DNA of 64,000 nt from assembly GCA_963921935.1 (NCBI GenBank), contig OY998185.1:32766487-32830486 (forward strand), written 5' to 3'. The notes under the pieces are model-generated. The model saw only the letters and a list, made by a program, of their open reading frames with translations. It ran no database searches and was not told the DNA's origin. Position 1 is the stretch's first letter. Each line of letters begins with the position of its first letter. The position numbers and the translations under genes were made by a program. Below, in pieces: positions 10,398 to 22,314 of the stretch. This stretch comes from Galeruca laticollis. Its lineage: Eukaryota; Arthropoda; Insecta; Coleoptera; Chrysomelidae.

Positions 10398-12224
10398 TGT
10401 GTATTATTATAAATAATGCCTCTACGTTGGGAGCTATTTTATTATATATTTTTAATTAATTTTATTATATATTTATTAATAATGATTGTATGGATTGTAT
10501 GGGCGCCAGAATTGGTTCGCTTTCTGCGAATTCCCAATTCAAAGATACTACACAAATTAGAAAATATTATAAATTTGTTTAACTTTTAACACTGTATCTC
10601 AGGGATGAGATTCGGCACTTGGCGATTGTCAGCAACAGGAAACTGTGGGTAAGATATCAAAGAAACGCAAAACGAACATAGACAAATGATTTTAATTGAA
10701 CATATTTATGCAAATAACGAAATTATTATGAGTTAAAAGTTTATAATTCATATCAAACTCAATAGAAAATTATTGACAAATCATCGCACAGAAACGCTCT
10801 TAATAAATTATTAATATTATTGAATTCCAACGTATCAAGTAAGTTTCGCTTGATTACTTATTTTACTAAAAGTTCTGAATGCATTCACAACGACTCAACC
10901 TCTACTCTCGCTATTGTTAACCTTGGCGTTGTGTGTTGTGGTACTGTGATGACTATTATTTAGTTTACAAAATGAAAGAGAAAACAAAGTGTTTGGGATG
11001 TATTATCATAATTTGATGTAAGAATTTGGTGAGTATTAATTTTTATAATATGTGTTTAGTGTTCTGTGTCCGATATTTAGTAGAGATTGAATATCTAATA
11101 CTAATATTTTTACTAATTAATAGATACCAAACAATATAACCTAACATATGAATATATCAAAATGTTTTATAGGAAAAATACAATATATACATGAGTAATA
11201 GAGTTCATGGTTGGTTCTTCTTGACCCTGAATGTGGTGCATCAGAGAAAAACGATCGCCTATGATCGAATAAGCGAAATTCAGATGTGGAAAATGATGTG
11301 ATGTGAATTATTTCATCAGTAGAAATATCTTATCCACAACAAGATATGTGAATAGTTATCGAAGATTATATTAATAAAGGTAATTGTTCATCTTACCATA
11401 TCTAGACGCTATCACCATTTTACACTTATTTATTTATATGCGAGTGATAAATTTTTGTTAGTTTATTGTTCAAAACTTCACTAAACACTTTGGTTAACTT
11501 TTTACCTAATATGTCTTAAATTATTATAGTTTTTTATAAAAATTTTGAGGAAATAAATTCAACACGTCCTCCATTTATCAAATTTACACCGCCTCTCTCA
11601 AGCTCAAAATCAACAACCTTCCAATGTTTTTTACTTTTGTTTTTCATCGTTCATTTGTTGATAAATAAACATCATTGTTATTGAATCAAAATATCTGTTT
11701 CTGCGTTATAGTAGACAAATTCACTTTGTTTTTATGCACTTCCACTGTCACTCCGAAATACTCTATTCGAACTAATAACAGAACGTTATTTCGCGTTGAT
11801 ATTTGACCTTGAAGTTTTATACAAATAATTGAATAGTTTATGCAATATACAGGGTTTCTGAAAGTGTCTACAAAATATTAAATTATAATAATTGAATTTT
11901 ATTTCAAAATTCATGTGATACCATATACAGTGATGATCATAGTTATGTATAAAATTTATGTTTGACGTAATTTACTTGTTACTATTGTATTTTCAATATC
12001 TTGAATTATACTTTAAAGAAAAATAGTTACAAAATTAAATAGCAATCTTCTATATAATTTTATCAATTGTATTCTATTTGTAAATATTTCTTGTCATATT
12101 TAAGCTATGTTTTTTATGAATTATTTCCTTTTATCGAATATTCACTACTGCGATTACTTAGATTCACATTTCTGAGTGATGTTAATGATTCAACATAACC
12201 TAGTAGGTATATTTCACTTTAATA
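10398..12224 (-). repeat. 5' LTR of the gypsy element
   Basis: Near-identical to 3,105-4,927. Its outer end, TATTAAAGTG in element orientation, has lost the terminal TG present in the other copy and runs into TA repeats. Promoter and polyadenylation signals must lie here, but I cannot assign a TATA box confidently in such AT-rich sequence. Confidence 0.92.
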
Positions 12225-12390
12225 TATATATATTTTTATATATATCTATATATCTATATATCTATATATCTATATATGTGTACTCAGAGAAATTATTTTT
12301 TCTATTATCATACGTTTTCTGTATAACGTTGTGGTTCTACCTTATTTCACTGATCATCCCCACCCCATAATCCCCCCCCCCTCTAAAGAG
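12225..12390. repeat. TA/TATC-rich microsatellite followed by a C-rich run
   Basis: Imperfect (TA)n and four (TATCTATA) units to about 12,278, then ordinary sequence and a C-rich run at about 12,359-12,381. This separates the first gypsy from the LTR-like sequence of the second. Confidence 0.8.
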
Positions 12391-13047
12391 TGTAACAACC
12401 GTGGAAGTGTGACAGAAACGAGAACAACCCTGTCCTAGCAAAGGAAGATTAATCCGTTTTAAGACCAGGCGAACCTAGCTCAAAAATCGGTCTGGATCTG
12501 CCTTACACGCTCAGCCGCTCCTTTGAGACAGAATTTGGTGGACTCGAAGGACGGGATCGATATAGAGTGAAGAAAAGGTAGGAGTATTTTGGTTTTCAGG
12601 TGGTGACAGACGAATTTAGGTCTGGATCACAGTACACTGGCGACAGCAATTGTTAGAGTAGTGACAGCGTTATTTTTCTTCTTGAGGAACCAACTCGCTT
12701 TTACAAAGAGGTAGAGTTATACATCAGGTGACAGTTGAGCTAAGGCCTGGATTACATTACATAAACCAGCATTACATGGAGGATACTTAGGAGCCCCGCG
12801 TGTAGATGGCGTACGAAACATACTCCGAACAGAGACCTGACTGGATTCTACACCATGCGGCCACAGTAGATGAACATCAAGCAAACACATTTCAGCCTAC
12901 GTGGACTCAGCTAAGTGATTAAACCCTTCATAATGATATTGTTACCATTTTCTTTTGTTTTAGGATTCTTATTGTCATTATTCTTTCTAATTGTAAATTT
13001 ATAGTGTTGAATTATTATTTTAATAGATATATTTTAACACATTTACA
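12391..13047 (+). repeat. Putative 5' LTR of the second gypsy element
   Basis: Starts TGTAACAACC and ends ATTTACA, 4 bp before a primer-site-like TGGCGCTCAACG. Position and TG...CA ends fit a 657-bp LTR. The 3' copy is absent from the window because the element is truncated, so the limits are inferred rather than shown by duplication. Confidence 0.5.
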
Positions 13048-13051
13048 AAAC

Positions 13052-13069
13052 TGGCGCTCAACGTAAAGC
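13052..13069 (+). promoter_or_regulatory. Degenerate tRNA-Lys-type primer binding site
   Basis: TGGCGCTCAACGTAAAGC matches 14 of 18 bases of the tRNA-Lys(CUU) primer site seen in the first gypsy element. Confidence 0.5.
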
Positions 13070-13324
13070 AAGAGAAACCAAACGAGAAGAATTGGAAATT
13101 TATTTCCTCGATAATTCGATAAAACTTTCGCAACTCCTGCTTTGTTTTGTCTATTTTCAGAAAATTTTTACGATACCACCTGGATTTTTGAAAGATTGCG
13201 ATAGAACTTTCGCCGGCTTCTGTTTTGTCTTGTCTTTTGAAATCAGACAACGATAAAAACTCGCTCATTCGGCTTTGTTCAGTCCGTCTTTCACTGCATA
13301 ACCATTCCCAGACTACAGTGCAAT

Positions 13325-13613
13325 ATGGCCATTGCTTTCAATGAGGAGCAGTTTCGACAACTGCTGGAGAAAATCTCTACCTCGAACGCCACGCCGACGA
13401 CGTCCTACACAGGTAGTTTCAACCGCTACACCGCAAGATTCGATGGCAAAAGATCTCACGACACCGTCGACACGTTTATAACCACCATCTCAATATACAA
13501 GGAGATTGAGAAAATAAATGACGCCGACGCAATTAAAGGTTTACCGCTACTCCTCACCAACAACTCTTCACTATGGTGGCGCGGGGTAGAAAACCAGCGA
13601 CCAACTTCTACAG
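13325..13613 (+). pseudogene. Gag N-terminal remnant of the second gypsy element
   Basis: An ATG-initiated frame (MAIAFNEEQFRQLLEKIS ...) ends with a capsid-type segment (GLPLLLTNNSSLWWRGVENQ). Related gypsy Gags continue for several hundred residues with the rest of capsid and often a zinc knuckle. Here protease begins about 30 codons later in another frame, so most of gag is deleted. Confidence 0.75.
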
Positions 13614-13619
13614 TCTAAG

Positions 13620-15712
13620 TACGTTAACCGAGCTCATAACCCAAGTGCCCACTATACAAGTAAAAATAAATGGGGTTAACGGCCTTGCTCATATAGACAC
13701 AGCTGCTAGAACGAGCATTGCTAGCGCATCATTATACGAGTACTTAAAACAACGGCAGACTTGCGACTTCAAAACACAGCTAGTAGACGTCACACTCGCA
13801 GACGGGCGTTGTACACCCAAAGGAGTGCTGTCTACTACGACTCAAATATAAGTCGGTGATAGCACATTCCCGATCGACTTTGTAATACTACCCGACGCAG
13901 AGGACAACCGCACCTTGTTAGGCATCGACTTCCTCGAAAAAGCCGCCCTAGTTCTGAACCTTCCTCAGCGTGCATGGTACTTCGCAGATGAACCCGAGAA
14001 GATATTCAGCTTCCTCAATATTCAACAGGGTGAAACAACTGAATATATCAGAAATGGCCATCCACAACGAGAAACACAGTCCGATAGTGCCAGAAATATA
14101 ATGCTTGCAGTGAATGTCGGGGAGGAGCAAGAATCGCCATTTTTGGAATTCTTCGCTTCACCATTACCAATGGATGATGAAGCCCTTGTCACCCAGCCTG
14201 ATGACGCTGGCCCACTTATAAAGATCCTCACGCCACCGCGACCGACTTATACACTTGACGACGACCAATATTCACCTGGTGCGATCTACGATATTTTTAA
14301 AGACTCTCTACGAGCTACTTGGTCACCACCGAAGAAGCGGGATCCCAGAAAACGACGCAGACTGGAATTAAACCAAATAGATATTTGTCTGAGACCCGAC
14401 GAAACTCCTGGGCTTAGCAATCAACAACGGGACACTTTCAATAAAGCCCTCCAGGCGTACTCCGATGTCTTCGCCGATGATGGACCACCTACTCCGTGTG
14501 CTGAACATCGCATATCCACAGGTGAACACGCGCCCGTAGCTAACGCCCCATATCAGATGAGTCCTGCCCATCAAAACATATTAAGGCAAAACGACGACAT
14601 GCTAGAGAAAGGCGTAATTTAGGAAAGCGATACGCCATGGTTATTCCCCGGGGTCCTCGTACCCAAAAAGGACAACGACCTACGAGTATGTGTCGACTAC
14701 CGTAAGCTTAATGCCATCACAGTACCCGATAAATATCCACTACCACGGATCGACGATTTGCTCCACGCCGCCAAAGGCTGTCCGTTTATGTCGTACCTCG
14801 ACCTCCAGTTGGGCTATTGGCAAATACAAATTCACGGCAGTGACAAAGATAGAACAGGATTTATAACGCCTTTTGGAATCTATAGATTTAATAGGATGGC
14901 CTTTGGATTACGAAACGCCCCCAGTAGTTTTCAGCGCCTGATGGACAGATTCAAATCTACTCGAAAAGAAGTCACCGTCTTAGTTTACCTCGATGACCTC
15001 ATTATAAGGTCACCGTCATTCGACCAACATCTCCGTGATATGGAAAGAGTCTTTGAACATTTACGGCCGTACCGACTGAGAGTAAGGAGGAATAAATGCA
15101 ATTTTGGTTGTTCCACAGTAAGGTATCTTGGACATGTGATAACTGAGGATGGCATTTCGACTGACCCGAAAAAAACGTCGGCTATATCAAATATGCCAGC
15201 TCCAAAAAATATCAAACAGCTGTTGTCTTTCATACAGACCTGGTACAGGCGGTTTATACATAACTTCGCGCAGATTGCTAGACCACTAACGAATCTAATC
15301 AATAAGAAAGCAGTATGGAAGTGGGGATCAGAAGAAGAGCAAGCCTTCGGAAATTTGAAAGAGAAACTGGTATCCTCGCCCATACTAAAACAAGCCGATA
15401 TCTCCAAACCATTTATTATCAAGACGGACGCCAGTGCATACGCAATAGGAGCGGTATTGTTCCAGGGTGAGAGAGAGAACGAGCACCCGATAAAATACAG
15501 TAGTCGCTTACTGACATCAGCGGAACGGAATTATAGCACTACGGAGCGAGAAGCGCTTGCGCTAGTGTTCGCAGTAGATACATTTCAGGGATACATTGAG
15601 GCAATACTGATAACAGACCACCAACCCTTCAAGTGTTGAATGAGCCTGAAAACGCCAACAGGACGCCTAGCACGATGGGCCCTGATATAACAGCCATACG
15701 ACCTGCATATGG
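13620..15712 (+). pseudogene. Pol remnant of the second gypsy: protease, RT, RNase H
   Basis: One reading frame is interrupted by stops at 13,849 (TAA), 14,620 (TAG) and 15,637 (TGA), with another TAA at about 15,688. It carries a protease with HIDTAARTS (a DTA variant of the active site) and LLGIDFLEKA, an RT with LRVCVDYRKLNA, FITPFGIYRF and VYLDDLII (about 14,980-15,000), an RNase H beginning FIIKTDASAYAIGAVL, and the tail TGRLARWAL. Several stops are one C-to-T change away from a Gln codon. Integrase is missing because homology ends at about 15,712, where minus-strand LINE sequence begins. Confidence 0.88.
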
Positions 15713-15970
15713 CCTGTTAATCTAATCTTGTATATTTGGTACCAACCGGTGAATTCATCTACCATATTTCCCATTTAACCATTTCCTTTGCCAACGTGCC
15801 ATGAGGTTTGATCTGGCGATAGATCCATCTACTCCTCTGTATCTTCCATTCCTTTCTTGTATAAGAAGTTCAATAGGAGGAACCTCAGCTATAGCTCCAA
15901 CTGTCTCTATTGAGATAGTACGGTACGCAGAGCATATCCTAATACACATTTTGCGTTGGATACTGGTGAG

Positions 15971-15972
<2 letters not shown>
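15712..15972 (-). pseudogene. C-terminal fragment of an R1-like LINE ORF2
   Basis: The minus strand encodes CIRICSAYRTISIETVGAIA followed by VPPIELLIQERNGRYR, the region after the RT domain in R1-clade LINEs, then WLNGKYGR, a stop where Trp is expected, IHRLVPNIQD, another stop at a Trp position, and INRPY. It is the direct continuation of 18,065-19,225, from which it is separated by the 15,973-18,064 insertion. The downstream end is cut at about 15,712 against gypsy sequence, so the terminal zinc-finger region is missing. Confidence 0.82.
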
Positions 15973-16020
<48 letters not shown>

Positions 16021-18017
16021 AACATAATTCAAGAACACAGAAACCACAGAAACTAAAATAATATAACTCATATCAGCATACTACACAGAATTATATAAAC
16101 CAGTATCGGTTAATGAAAATAATTCCAATATACAGAAGATTTAATGCAGTATTTAAAAAAACTGTATATGTCTTACATGTACAAAATATTCTGGAGCATA
16201 TATACTTCATCTGTTGAGTGTTAGAGAATTATTAGCACCTATTTTGATCAGGATACATAATATCTATTACCTTATAAAAGTAAAAAAATATATATAGAAG
16301 AGATAGTTCTTCACTACTTAGATGGAAGTATAATTGAAATTCTCACTCTCACAAATATATTGAAGTTTGGAACATTTGATTGAATATCTTTAATATGATA
16401 CCAAAAGTATTCATTGATGAAATAAGCTATTCATAATGGAATACAATATATGAGCAATAGTAATAAGAAATTTGAATAAAAAGGATAAGACTTACCTTTG
16501 AACACAGTAGTTCATTTAAGAAGCATATCGAAAATCCATTGTAAGTAATAAATCAAAATTCCTTAATTGAATGAAACATGTAATCCATATTCTAAAAATA
16601 TTCATTGAACATTGATAATAGTTATAGTAAATAAACATGTGATAATTTAATTATTTAACATTTAGAGAGTTTTGGTTATATATATCAAATAATGTCAGAA
16701 ATGTCAAAAAAATCATTTCATAAATTGACTGGAATAAGGTTATAAATTAAAAAAGAAGCAGAACCATAGAAATCTATATTTATTGAGTCAAGAAAGATGT
16801 GAATTTTATGGTTTGTAATTATATATTAGTAATTAGAAAATGAATCTGAAATCAAGATATTTATGATTTCGGATAGCAACGAAAAATAAAAAAGGCGGGT
16901 TGGTTGTTGATTTTTGAATAATGATGGAAGTCGGAGATTAGAAAACTAAAATGGTTGAAGAATTTAAAAAGAGAGAATTAAGTTATTGTACAAAGAAGTG
17001 AGTTATTCCATATATTAATTCGAAATAGCTAGTATAAGGCTATTAAAATAATAATTTCTACGAAGATATATACAATATATAAAAAATTACATGTTCTTGG
17101 AGGCTATGGTACAAATGAAAGAGTCATTTCAAATTGAATAATCAGTTGATGTGGTACGGAATCGTAATGTAAAGTTCCTGAATAAGATATTAAGCATTGA
17201 TTGGGAATTCGAAGCTGGAGAATAATAGAAATTACAAACACGTGTTACCTGTAACAAGAAATCTAGTAAAAAAAAACATCTCCATCTGGACGACATATGT
17301 ATGCATGACATGGTTTTTTAACAGACAGAATTTCAAGAAAGGAATATTAGTGGTTGAGAGGTTAGTGTTTCTTTTTATCTTTGTTGGTACCAACATTCGG
17401 GTTAGAGATGTACATTTATAATAAAAGTAATAAGAATTAGTATCTGAAACTATTAAACATATTAAAAGCATTAAAAAATAGACTTGAGTACTTACCATTT
17501 ATATTTAACAAATATTTTATTGTTTGACATTTCAATATTATATTAGTATTTAAGATAGTTCATCACTTACTTTAAATTTATAATACATAATTCTTGATCA
17601 ATATAATATAGTTGTTGTATTAAAGGTATTCTTTATGTTCAGATAAATATTACTTCAACTGCTGATATGAGTGACAGTTGGAATCGATTATTCTACTGAT
17701 AATTTCTATCTATTTTAATTGTGAGACAAAATCGATTGCTATATTGAAAGTTTCTATACATAGGCGCACCAATTAATATAAAAAATATAATATCAGTTAT
17801 TTGAATGATTCATATATATGTAAAATATTGTAGATATAGAGTTAAAATCACTTCCGGATCCCAAAGAGTAGTGAGAGTTTCTCATGCTCTCCTCATAAAT
17901 ATATAAATACATAAAAAATTTTCTTTACTTCATTACTGAGCTAGAGTTGAATATATTAAATTGATAATATAACAATTATAGTGGTATTGTCGGCAAAGTA
18001 TACAACTATAACAATCC

Positions 18018-18064
<47 letters not shown>
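15973..18064. mobile_element. 2.1-kb unknown insertion with (TA)n at both ends and AGTT target duplication
   Basis: A LINE reading frame is interrupted here. The left flank ends ...gtgAGTT (15,969-15,972) and the right flank resumes AGTTcctgg (18,065-18,068). Removing the insert and one AGTT rejoins the LINE frame in phase (minus strand ...SNQEL-TSIQRK...). The insert begins with about 46 bp of AT repeats (15,973-16,018) and ends with about 41 bp (18,024-18,064). The interior is very AT-rich with only short open frames; none resembles a transposase, integrase or RT. The ends inside the TA tracts do not look alike in either orientation. It could be a non-autonomous transposon or an insertion whose ends expanded as microsatellites. 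Confidence 0.65.
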
Positions 18065-18066
<2 letters not shown>

Positions 18067-19225
18067 TTCCTGGTTGCTTGTAACTGTATGCCAGGCAGGA
18101 GCAGCATAAAGCATTTGGAAATGAGGCATACTCACGAGTAACCTTCATTTGGATGCCTTTGGTCCTTTTACGTTAGACATAAGTCCAGATAGAGCCGTCA
18201 CTGTCTTATCCACTTTGTGGGCAACGTTTTTTACATGTTCCGCGAATGTTAGCTTTGTATCCAACCAAAGTCCCAAGTACTCTATTGCTCTCTTGGGTTT
18301 CACAGTAATACCCTACAGATCAAATTCAATCTTGCCAATTTTCCTTTTGGTCGTAAGCAGAGCAGATTCTGTTTTTTCGGGTGCCAGTTGAAGACCATTA
18401 TCCTCCAGCCAGTTTGATATGCGATGAAGTGCTGTATTTGCTGCGCACATCAAACCTTCTTCTCCTTTAGATACCACCATCATAACAATATCGTCAACAA
18501 AGCCTATAAGGGTCACTCCTGTTGGCTGCTTTATTCTTAAAAGTCCATCGTAGAATATATTCCACAACGTTGGTACTAAGACTGAACCCTGTGGTACCCC
18601 GCTGTTGACGTTTCTATGTTTCACTGTATCTTCTGCTTCCAGAATCGTCTCCCTTTCTGACAGGTAGGCTCTTATTACTTTGATCAGGCTACCATTTATC
18701 TCCTTTCTTTGCAGTTCATGTAAGATTCTCTGTCAGCTAGCTGTATTGAAGGCAGTTCTTATGTCCAACGTGTGGATCGCGCAGAGTCGTCGGTGCGCTG
18801 TGGAGTATTCTTGTTCTGATACCCTTGCAATTTTTAACACTTCTTCTATAGCGTCTACGGTCTGTTACCCCTCTACAAAACCGAACTGTCTGATTGAGAG
18901 CCCCCCCGCTCGCGATGTTTCTCCCTTCAGTCTTACGAGCATGAATTGTTCGTAGAGTTTTCTCCGAACATCTAGCACGCATTTTGGTCTGTATCTGGAC
19001 GGACTATCAATTGGCTTGTCTGCTTTTCTCAGAAGTAGCAGTCTTGCCCTTTTCCATTGTACTGGAAATTCTCCACGACTGGCCAATTCATTATATACAG
19101 CTATTACGAAAAGAGGGTCATTTGAAGCAAGGGCTTTAATGATCTCTGGTGGGATAATTCCGGGTTCGGGTACCTTGTTGTCTCTTTCAGTTTATTACTT
19201 GCTACTCGTAACTCATCTAAGCTAA
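18065..19225 (-). pseudogene. R1-like LINE ORF2 fragment: reverse transcriptase
   Basis: Conserved RT blocks can be read on the minus strand through several frames: PEPGIIPPEIIKAL, GEFPVQWKRARLLLLRK, SPSRYRP, GGLSIRQFGFVEG, LDIRTAFNTASW, GVPQGSVLVPTLWNIFYDGL, the active site FVDDIV (near 18,495-18,515), NWLEDNGLQLAPEKTE and the thumb-region GPKASK followed by TGA where Arg (CGA) is expected. The 5' end is missing upstream of 19,225: no endonuclease is visible, and the neighbour is a pogo-type transposase relic. It is degraded by frameshifts and stops. Confidence 0.88.
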
Positions 19226-19236
19226 AATTCAAAATA

Positions 19237-19862
19237 TCACATTTGTATCACAGTTAAATACCACATCTTGGTGGACTTGCTTGAATCTACAATCCATTCT
19301 ACTCTCTTAGATCCTAGTTCACATAATACTTTTACTCTTCCGGGATCATCAGACAAGTTGCTCTCATCACAGTTGATGATATTAGAGGGTGGGATAATTT
19401 CTATTGTTTCGCCCATATTTAAGAAATAGCTTCCTATTATTTCTTCTGTTATATTTGCTCTTGAGCGTTTAATATTTTGAGCAAATCGTTCCGTTAAAAT
19501 TTGGTTTCGACAAATGAACTTGTAAAACCAGTCAATTCCAGGGTAATTGTCTTTACATTTCTTCATTTTTCCCCTTTTCTGTCTAAATAGTTTTTAACTA
19601 ATAGTCTGATATCTTGTCTGGTAAGAGGAAAACCCCACTCGCTGAATTTTAAAATCCCTTGGGCCAAAAGTTTTTCTTCTTCTTGTGAAATTACGCATTG
19701 CTCGCAATGTGTCTTCGTTATTATTCCCTTTGTATTATCAAATAGGATAGATTTTGGAATCTTATAATATTGAGCAGCTGGTCTCACACTTTTTCATCCT
19801 TTTCTCATATCTTCCACTGCTCTAGCAAGGTTTTCTTCGCTGTAGTTCTTGAAATTAATGGC
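19237..19862 (-). pseudogene. pogo-type transposase N-terminal fragment
   Basis: On the minus strand a psq-type helix-turn-helix (NYSEENLARAVEDMRKG, an in-frame TGA, then SVRPAAQYYKIPKS) is followed by a CENP-B-type DNA-binding region (EEEKLLAQGILKFSEWGFPL, TRQDIRLLVKNYL, DNYPGIDWFYKFICRN, LTERFAQNIKRSRANI). The start of the catalytic domain follows (SNIINCDESNLSDDPG, containing the first catalytic Asp). The sequence ends shortly after KSTKMW, so the remaining DDE residues are absent. There is a frame change at about 19,563. No terminal inverted repeats are recognised. Confidence 0.83.
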
Positions 19863-20190
19863 TATTTTCTTTTTATACAGGCTAACCATGGTGTCCGCCA
19901 TCGCCCCTATAAAATGACTTTTTTCACTAAAACGCCATTATTTAAGAAAAAAAAACAAATTTTTCCAACCAAACTGCCATGGGATTACTTATAACAGAGC
20001 ACATCACAAATATTTGTAGTATGTAGTTTTAGTATTCTATTGTGACGAACAGTTTCTTTTTTGGTTTACTAATTTTAAGTGAAAAATATAATTTATAAAA
20101 TCCTTACCACGTGCTCTGCTCCAAACTTTTTCATCGAAAATGCAACACTCTCATCCAAACTCGGAGCTAAACTAACGGTGTAACGCCGGT
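19863..20190. other. Noncoding gap between the pogo relic and a LINE
   Basis: Contains A- and T-runs and no frame with recognisable similarity. The 5' untranslated part of the pogo-type element may lie here, since a splice-acceptor-like ttatacag reading (minus strand CTGTATAA) abuts its first conserved block. No terminal repeat is seen. Confidence 0.4.
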
Positions 20191-20199
20191 GGGTAAATT

Positions 20200-21870
20200 T
20201 TGTTGGACCGCGATATGCCATATTACAAAAAACGCCGGCCAATACCAGACTTTCCAAGTTCACCCCCACAGTACGACTTCCCGAGTGACGGTACCAGGGA
20301 TATAAGTTGGGATATGATACTGAACGAAAAACTTGATGTGACCCGAGCCTTAGATAATTTTTATAGAATTTGGAATAACATTATAGAGGAATGTTTGCCA
20401 AGATATGTTCATTACAAAAAATCTAAAATGTATCTCATTTGGTCCACAAGTGACAAAAACAAACTTACCTTAAAGAAAAAAAGGGGTATGAAAAAGTAAG
20501 GAATATTTCCATTATGTTTTAATTATAATTACATAAAAGTGAGACGAGAGGTAACTAAGCTTATAATAATTGAACAAAAGGAAATATATTAAAAAATTAG
20601 TGCAGGAAGTAACTTCTGATATAAATAATTTTTGGAATCATATAGAGAATTATTGGAAACATTCTAATAGTGATCAAGTTAGATATAACGGGGTAGAGAT
20701 AACAGAGGAGAAAACTGCAGAATCATTTGCAACATTTTTCACGTCAGTGTATGCTGACAAAAAGCCTCTTACAATCGGCTCTTTAATTCTGACTCGGACG
20801 TAACAAATAATACATTCGTATCGAATTCTATTAGTGCTTTAGACTTCGATGTGGCACTAAAAAAGCTAAAACCCAAAAAGAGGAAGGGGACTGATGGAAT
20901 ATCACCTTATATGTTAAAGGCCCGTGGTAAGTGGGTGAGACAGCCTCTGATACATATTCATAACCTAGTTTTAAGAACTAATATATTTCCCTCAGTCTGG
21001 AAAACAGGATTGGTATGTCCCATATTTGAGTTCGGTTATAAAATGAATATCGAAAACTTCCGACCTATTTCAATTATGTGTGCCCCTGCCAAACTTTTCG
21101 AACAGATATTTTATTATAAGTTGTATACAGATATTGAAAATTATATGGTAGCTCACCAACATGGATTTGTGTCAAAAAATCATCTAATACGAATCTGTTT
21201 CATTTTAGTAATCACGTATTTGAGTCAATGAAATGTACATCTTATCTTGATATTATATTTATGTACAGATTTCAGCAAGGAATTTGGTAAAGTTCATGAC
21301 GACATATTACTGAAGAAATTGGGCAGATTTGGAGTATCATATAACCTATATTGTCTATTTGAAAGTTATCTTGAAAACAGATATATAATGACTAAACAAC
21401 GGAAACACATTGGGAAAATTTAAGGCAAATTCCGGAGTGCATCAGAGATCCAACCTTTGGCCGCTTCTTTTTGTACTTTTTATTAATGACTTGCTTAACT
21501 AGAACGCACATTCATCAACCGTGTCTACTTAATTATTTAATAGGGGTTCGAAGCTTGCAGCGCTGCACTGAAATCAAATTTTTAGGCATAACTCATAGCA
21601 GCACATTCTCTTTTGCCGTACACATTGAAAATATGGTAAAGTCAGCCAATGAAATGTTAGGTTATATATTAAGACAATCTCATAATATTACTAATTTTAA
21701 CACACTAAAACTTTTGCACTATAGGTTGGTTAGGAGCAAGTTAGAGTTTGGATTATTAATTTGGTTCACGAAATTCTGAAGTAATTCAAATGAATTAGAA
21801 AAAGTTCAGAATAAACATTTAAGGTTACTCTATTTTAGAAAACCTCACGTATACCCTGACTACTAGATAA
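20200..21870 (+). pseudogene. Decayed LINE ORF2: linker and reverse transcriptase (CR1/Jockey-group-like)
   Basis: Pieces in shifting frames read as one non-LTR retrotransposon protein: a pre-RT region (DRDMPYYKKRRP ... LDNFYRIWNNIIEECLPRYV), then EVTSDINNFWNHIENYW, then RT blocks LKPKKRKGTDGISPYMLKA, FPSVWKTGLVCPIF, ENFRPISIMCAPAKLFEQI, HQHGFVSKNHL, DFSKEFGKVHDDILLKKLG, a damaged GVPQGS region (about 21,435), FVLFINDL out of frame, then KFLGITHSSTFSF and KLLHYRLVRSKLEFG. The Tyr-X-Asp-Asp core cannot be found, so a deletion lies near 21,490-21,540. Endonuclease and 3' end are missing. Clade placement is by general resemblance only. Confidence 0.8.
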
Positions 21871-22190
21871 TTAGAATTACCACTCCCAGGAATGAATTTA
21901 AGATATTATATCTAGAAAATAGATGACAACACTCAGTATTGGTATTCTAATTCATTATCATAAATAATACAAATAACTCCCCTGAACTTTTGTCTTGAAT
22001 TAAATTTATCGTGCCACCAAGAAAAATGCGCCAGGTTCCAATATTCCTTCATCATATAACATCTCGAGATCACCTACGGTAAACATGTTTCGACTTGTGA
22101 ATCAATTCAATACCTTAATAGATCTACAATGGACAGTTTCTATCAGAATGTTTCTCAAAACAATCTTTACATATCTATGAATATAATTAT
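21871..22190. other. Noncoding, no feature seen
   Basis: AT-rich sequence between the LINE relic and the Penelope inverted repeat, possibly the decayed LINE 3' region. I see nothing else in it. Confidence 0.4.
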
Positions 22191-22257
22191 ATATTAGTGT
22201 TTTAAATGAAACTCACGGTTTCTAGTCAATTCCACAATATAATAAAAATTATTGAAA

Positions 22258-22314
22258 ATTCTAAAAAATTGACAATTGTTTCGATAAATCAATATCATCG
22301 TCAGAATGACAGAA
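22258..22314 (-). ncRNA. Hammerhead-ribozyme-like motif, left arm
   Basis: The minus strand carries the same core as the right arm (CTGACGA ... GAAACAATTGTC). The 3' strand of helix I differs by one base from the right-arm copy (TAGAA instead of CAGAA), weakening the outer helix. Hammerhead motifs in Penelope-like elements are established; activity of this copy is doubtful. Confidence 0.4.

Larger units (their letters stand above)
3105..12224 (-). mobile_element. Ty3/gypsy LTR retrotransposon, nearly complete
   Basis: A 9.1-kb element on the minus strand. In element orientation it has a 5' LTR (10,398-12,224), a tRNA-Lys primer site, a gag with SAP-like and coiled-coil regions, a pol in the -1 frame (protease, reverse transcriptase, RNase H, integrase) and a 3' LTR (3,105-4,927). 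The two 1.8-kb LTRs differ at only about a dozen or so positions by eye, so the insertion is recent. No env frame follows integrase. One frameshift in integrase, about 5,755-5,765, is the only clear lesion. Both flanks are TA repeats, so the target duplication cannot be defined. The RT-RNase H-integrase order is that of Metaviridae; I do not assign a finer lineage. Confidence 0.93.

Noticed and set aside
3105..12224. Classification of the first gypsy as an endogenous retrovirus with env
   Set aside because: The 295 bp between the integrase stop and the 3' LTR are noncoding; there is no env frame.
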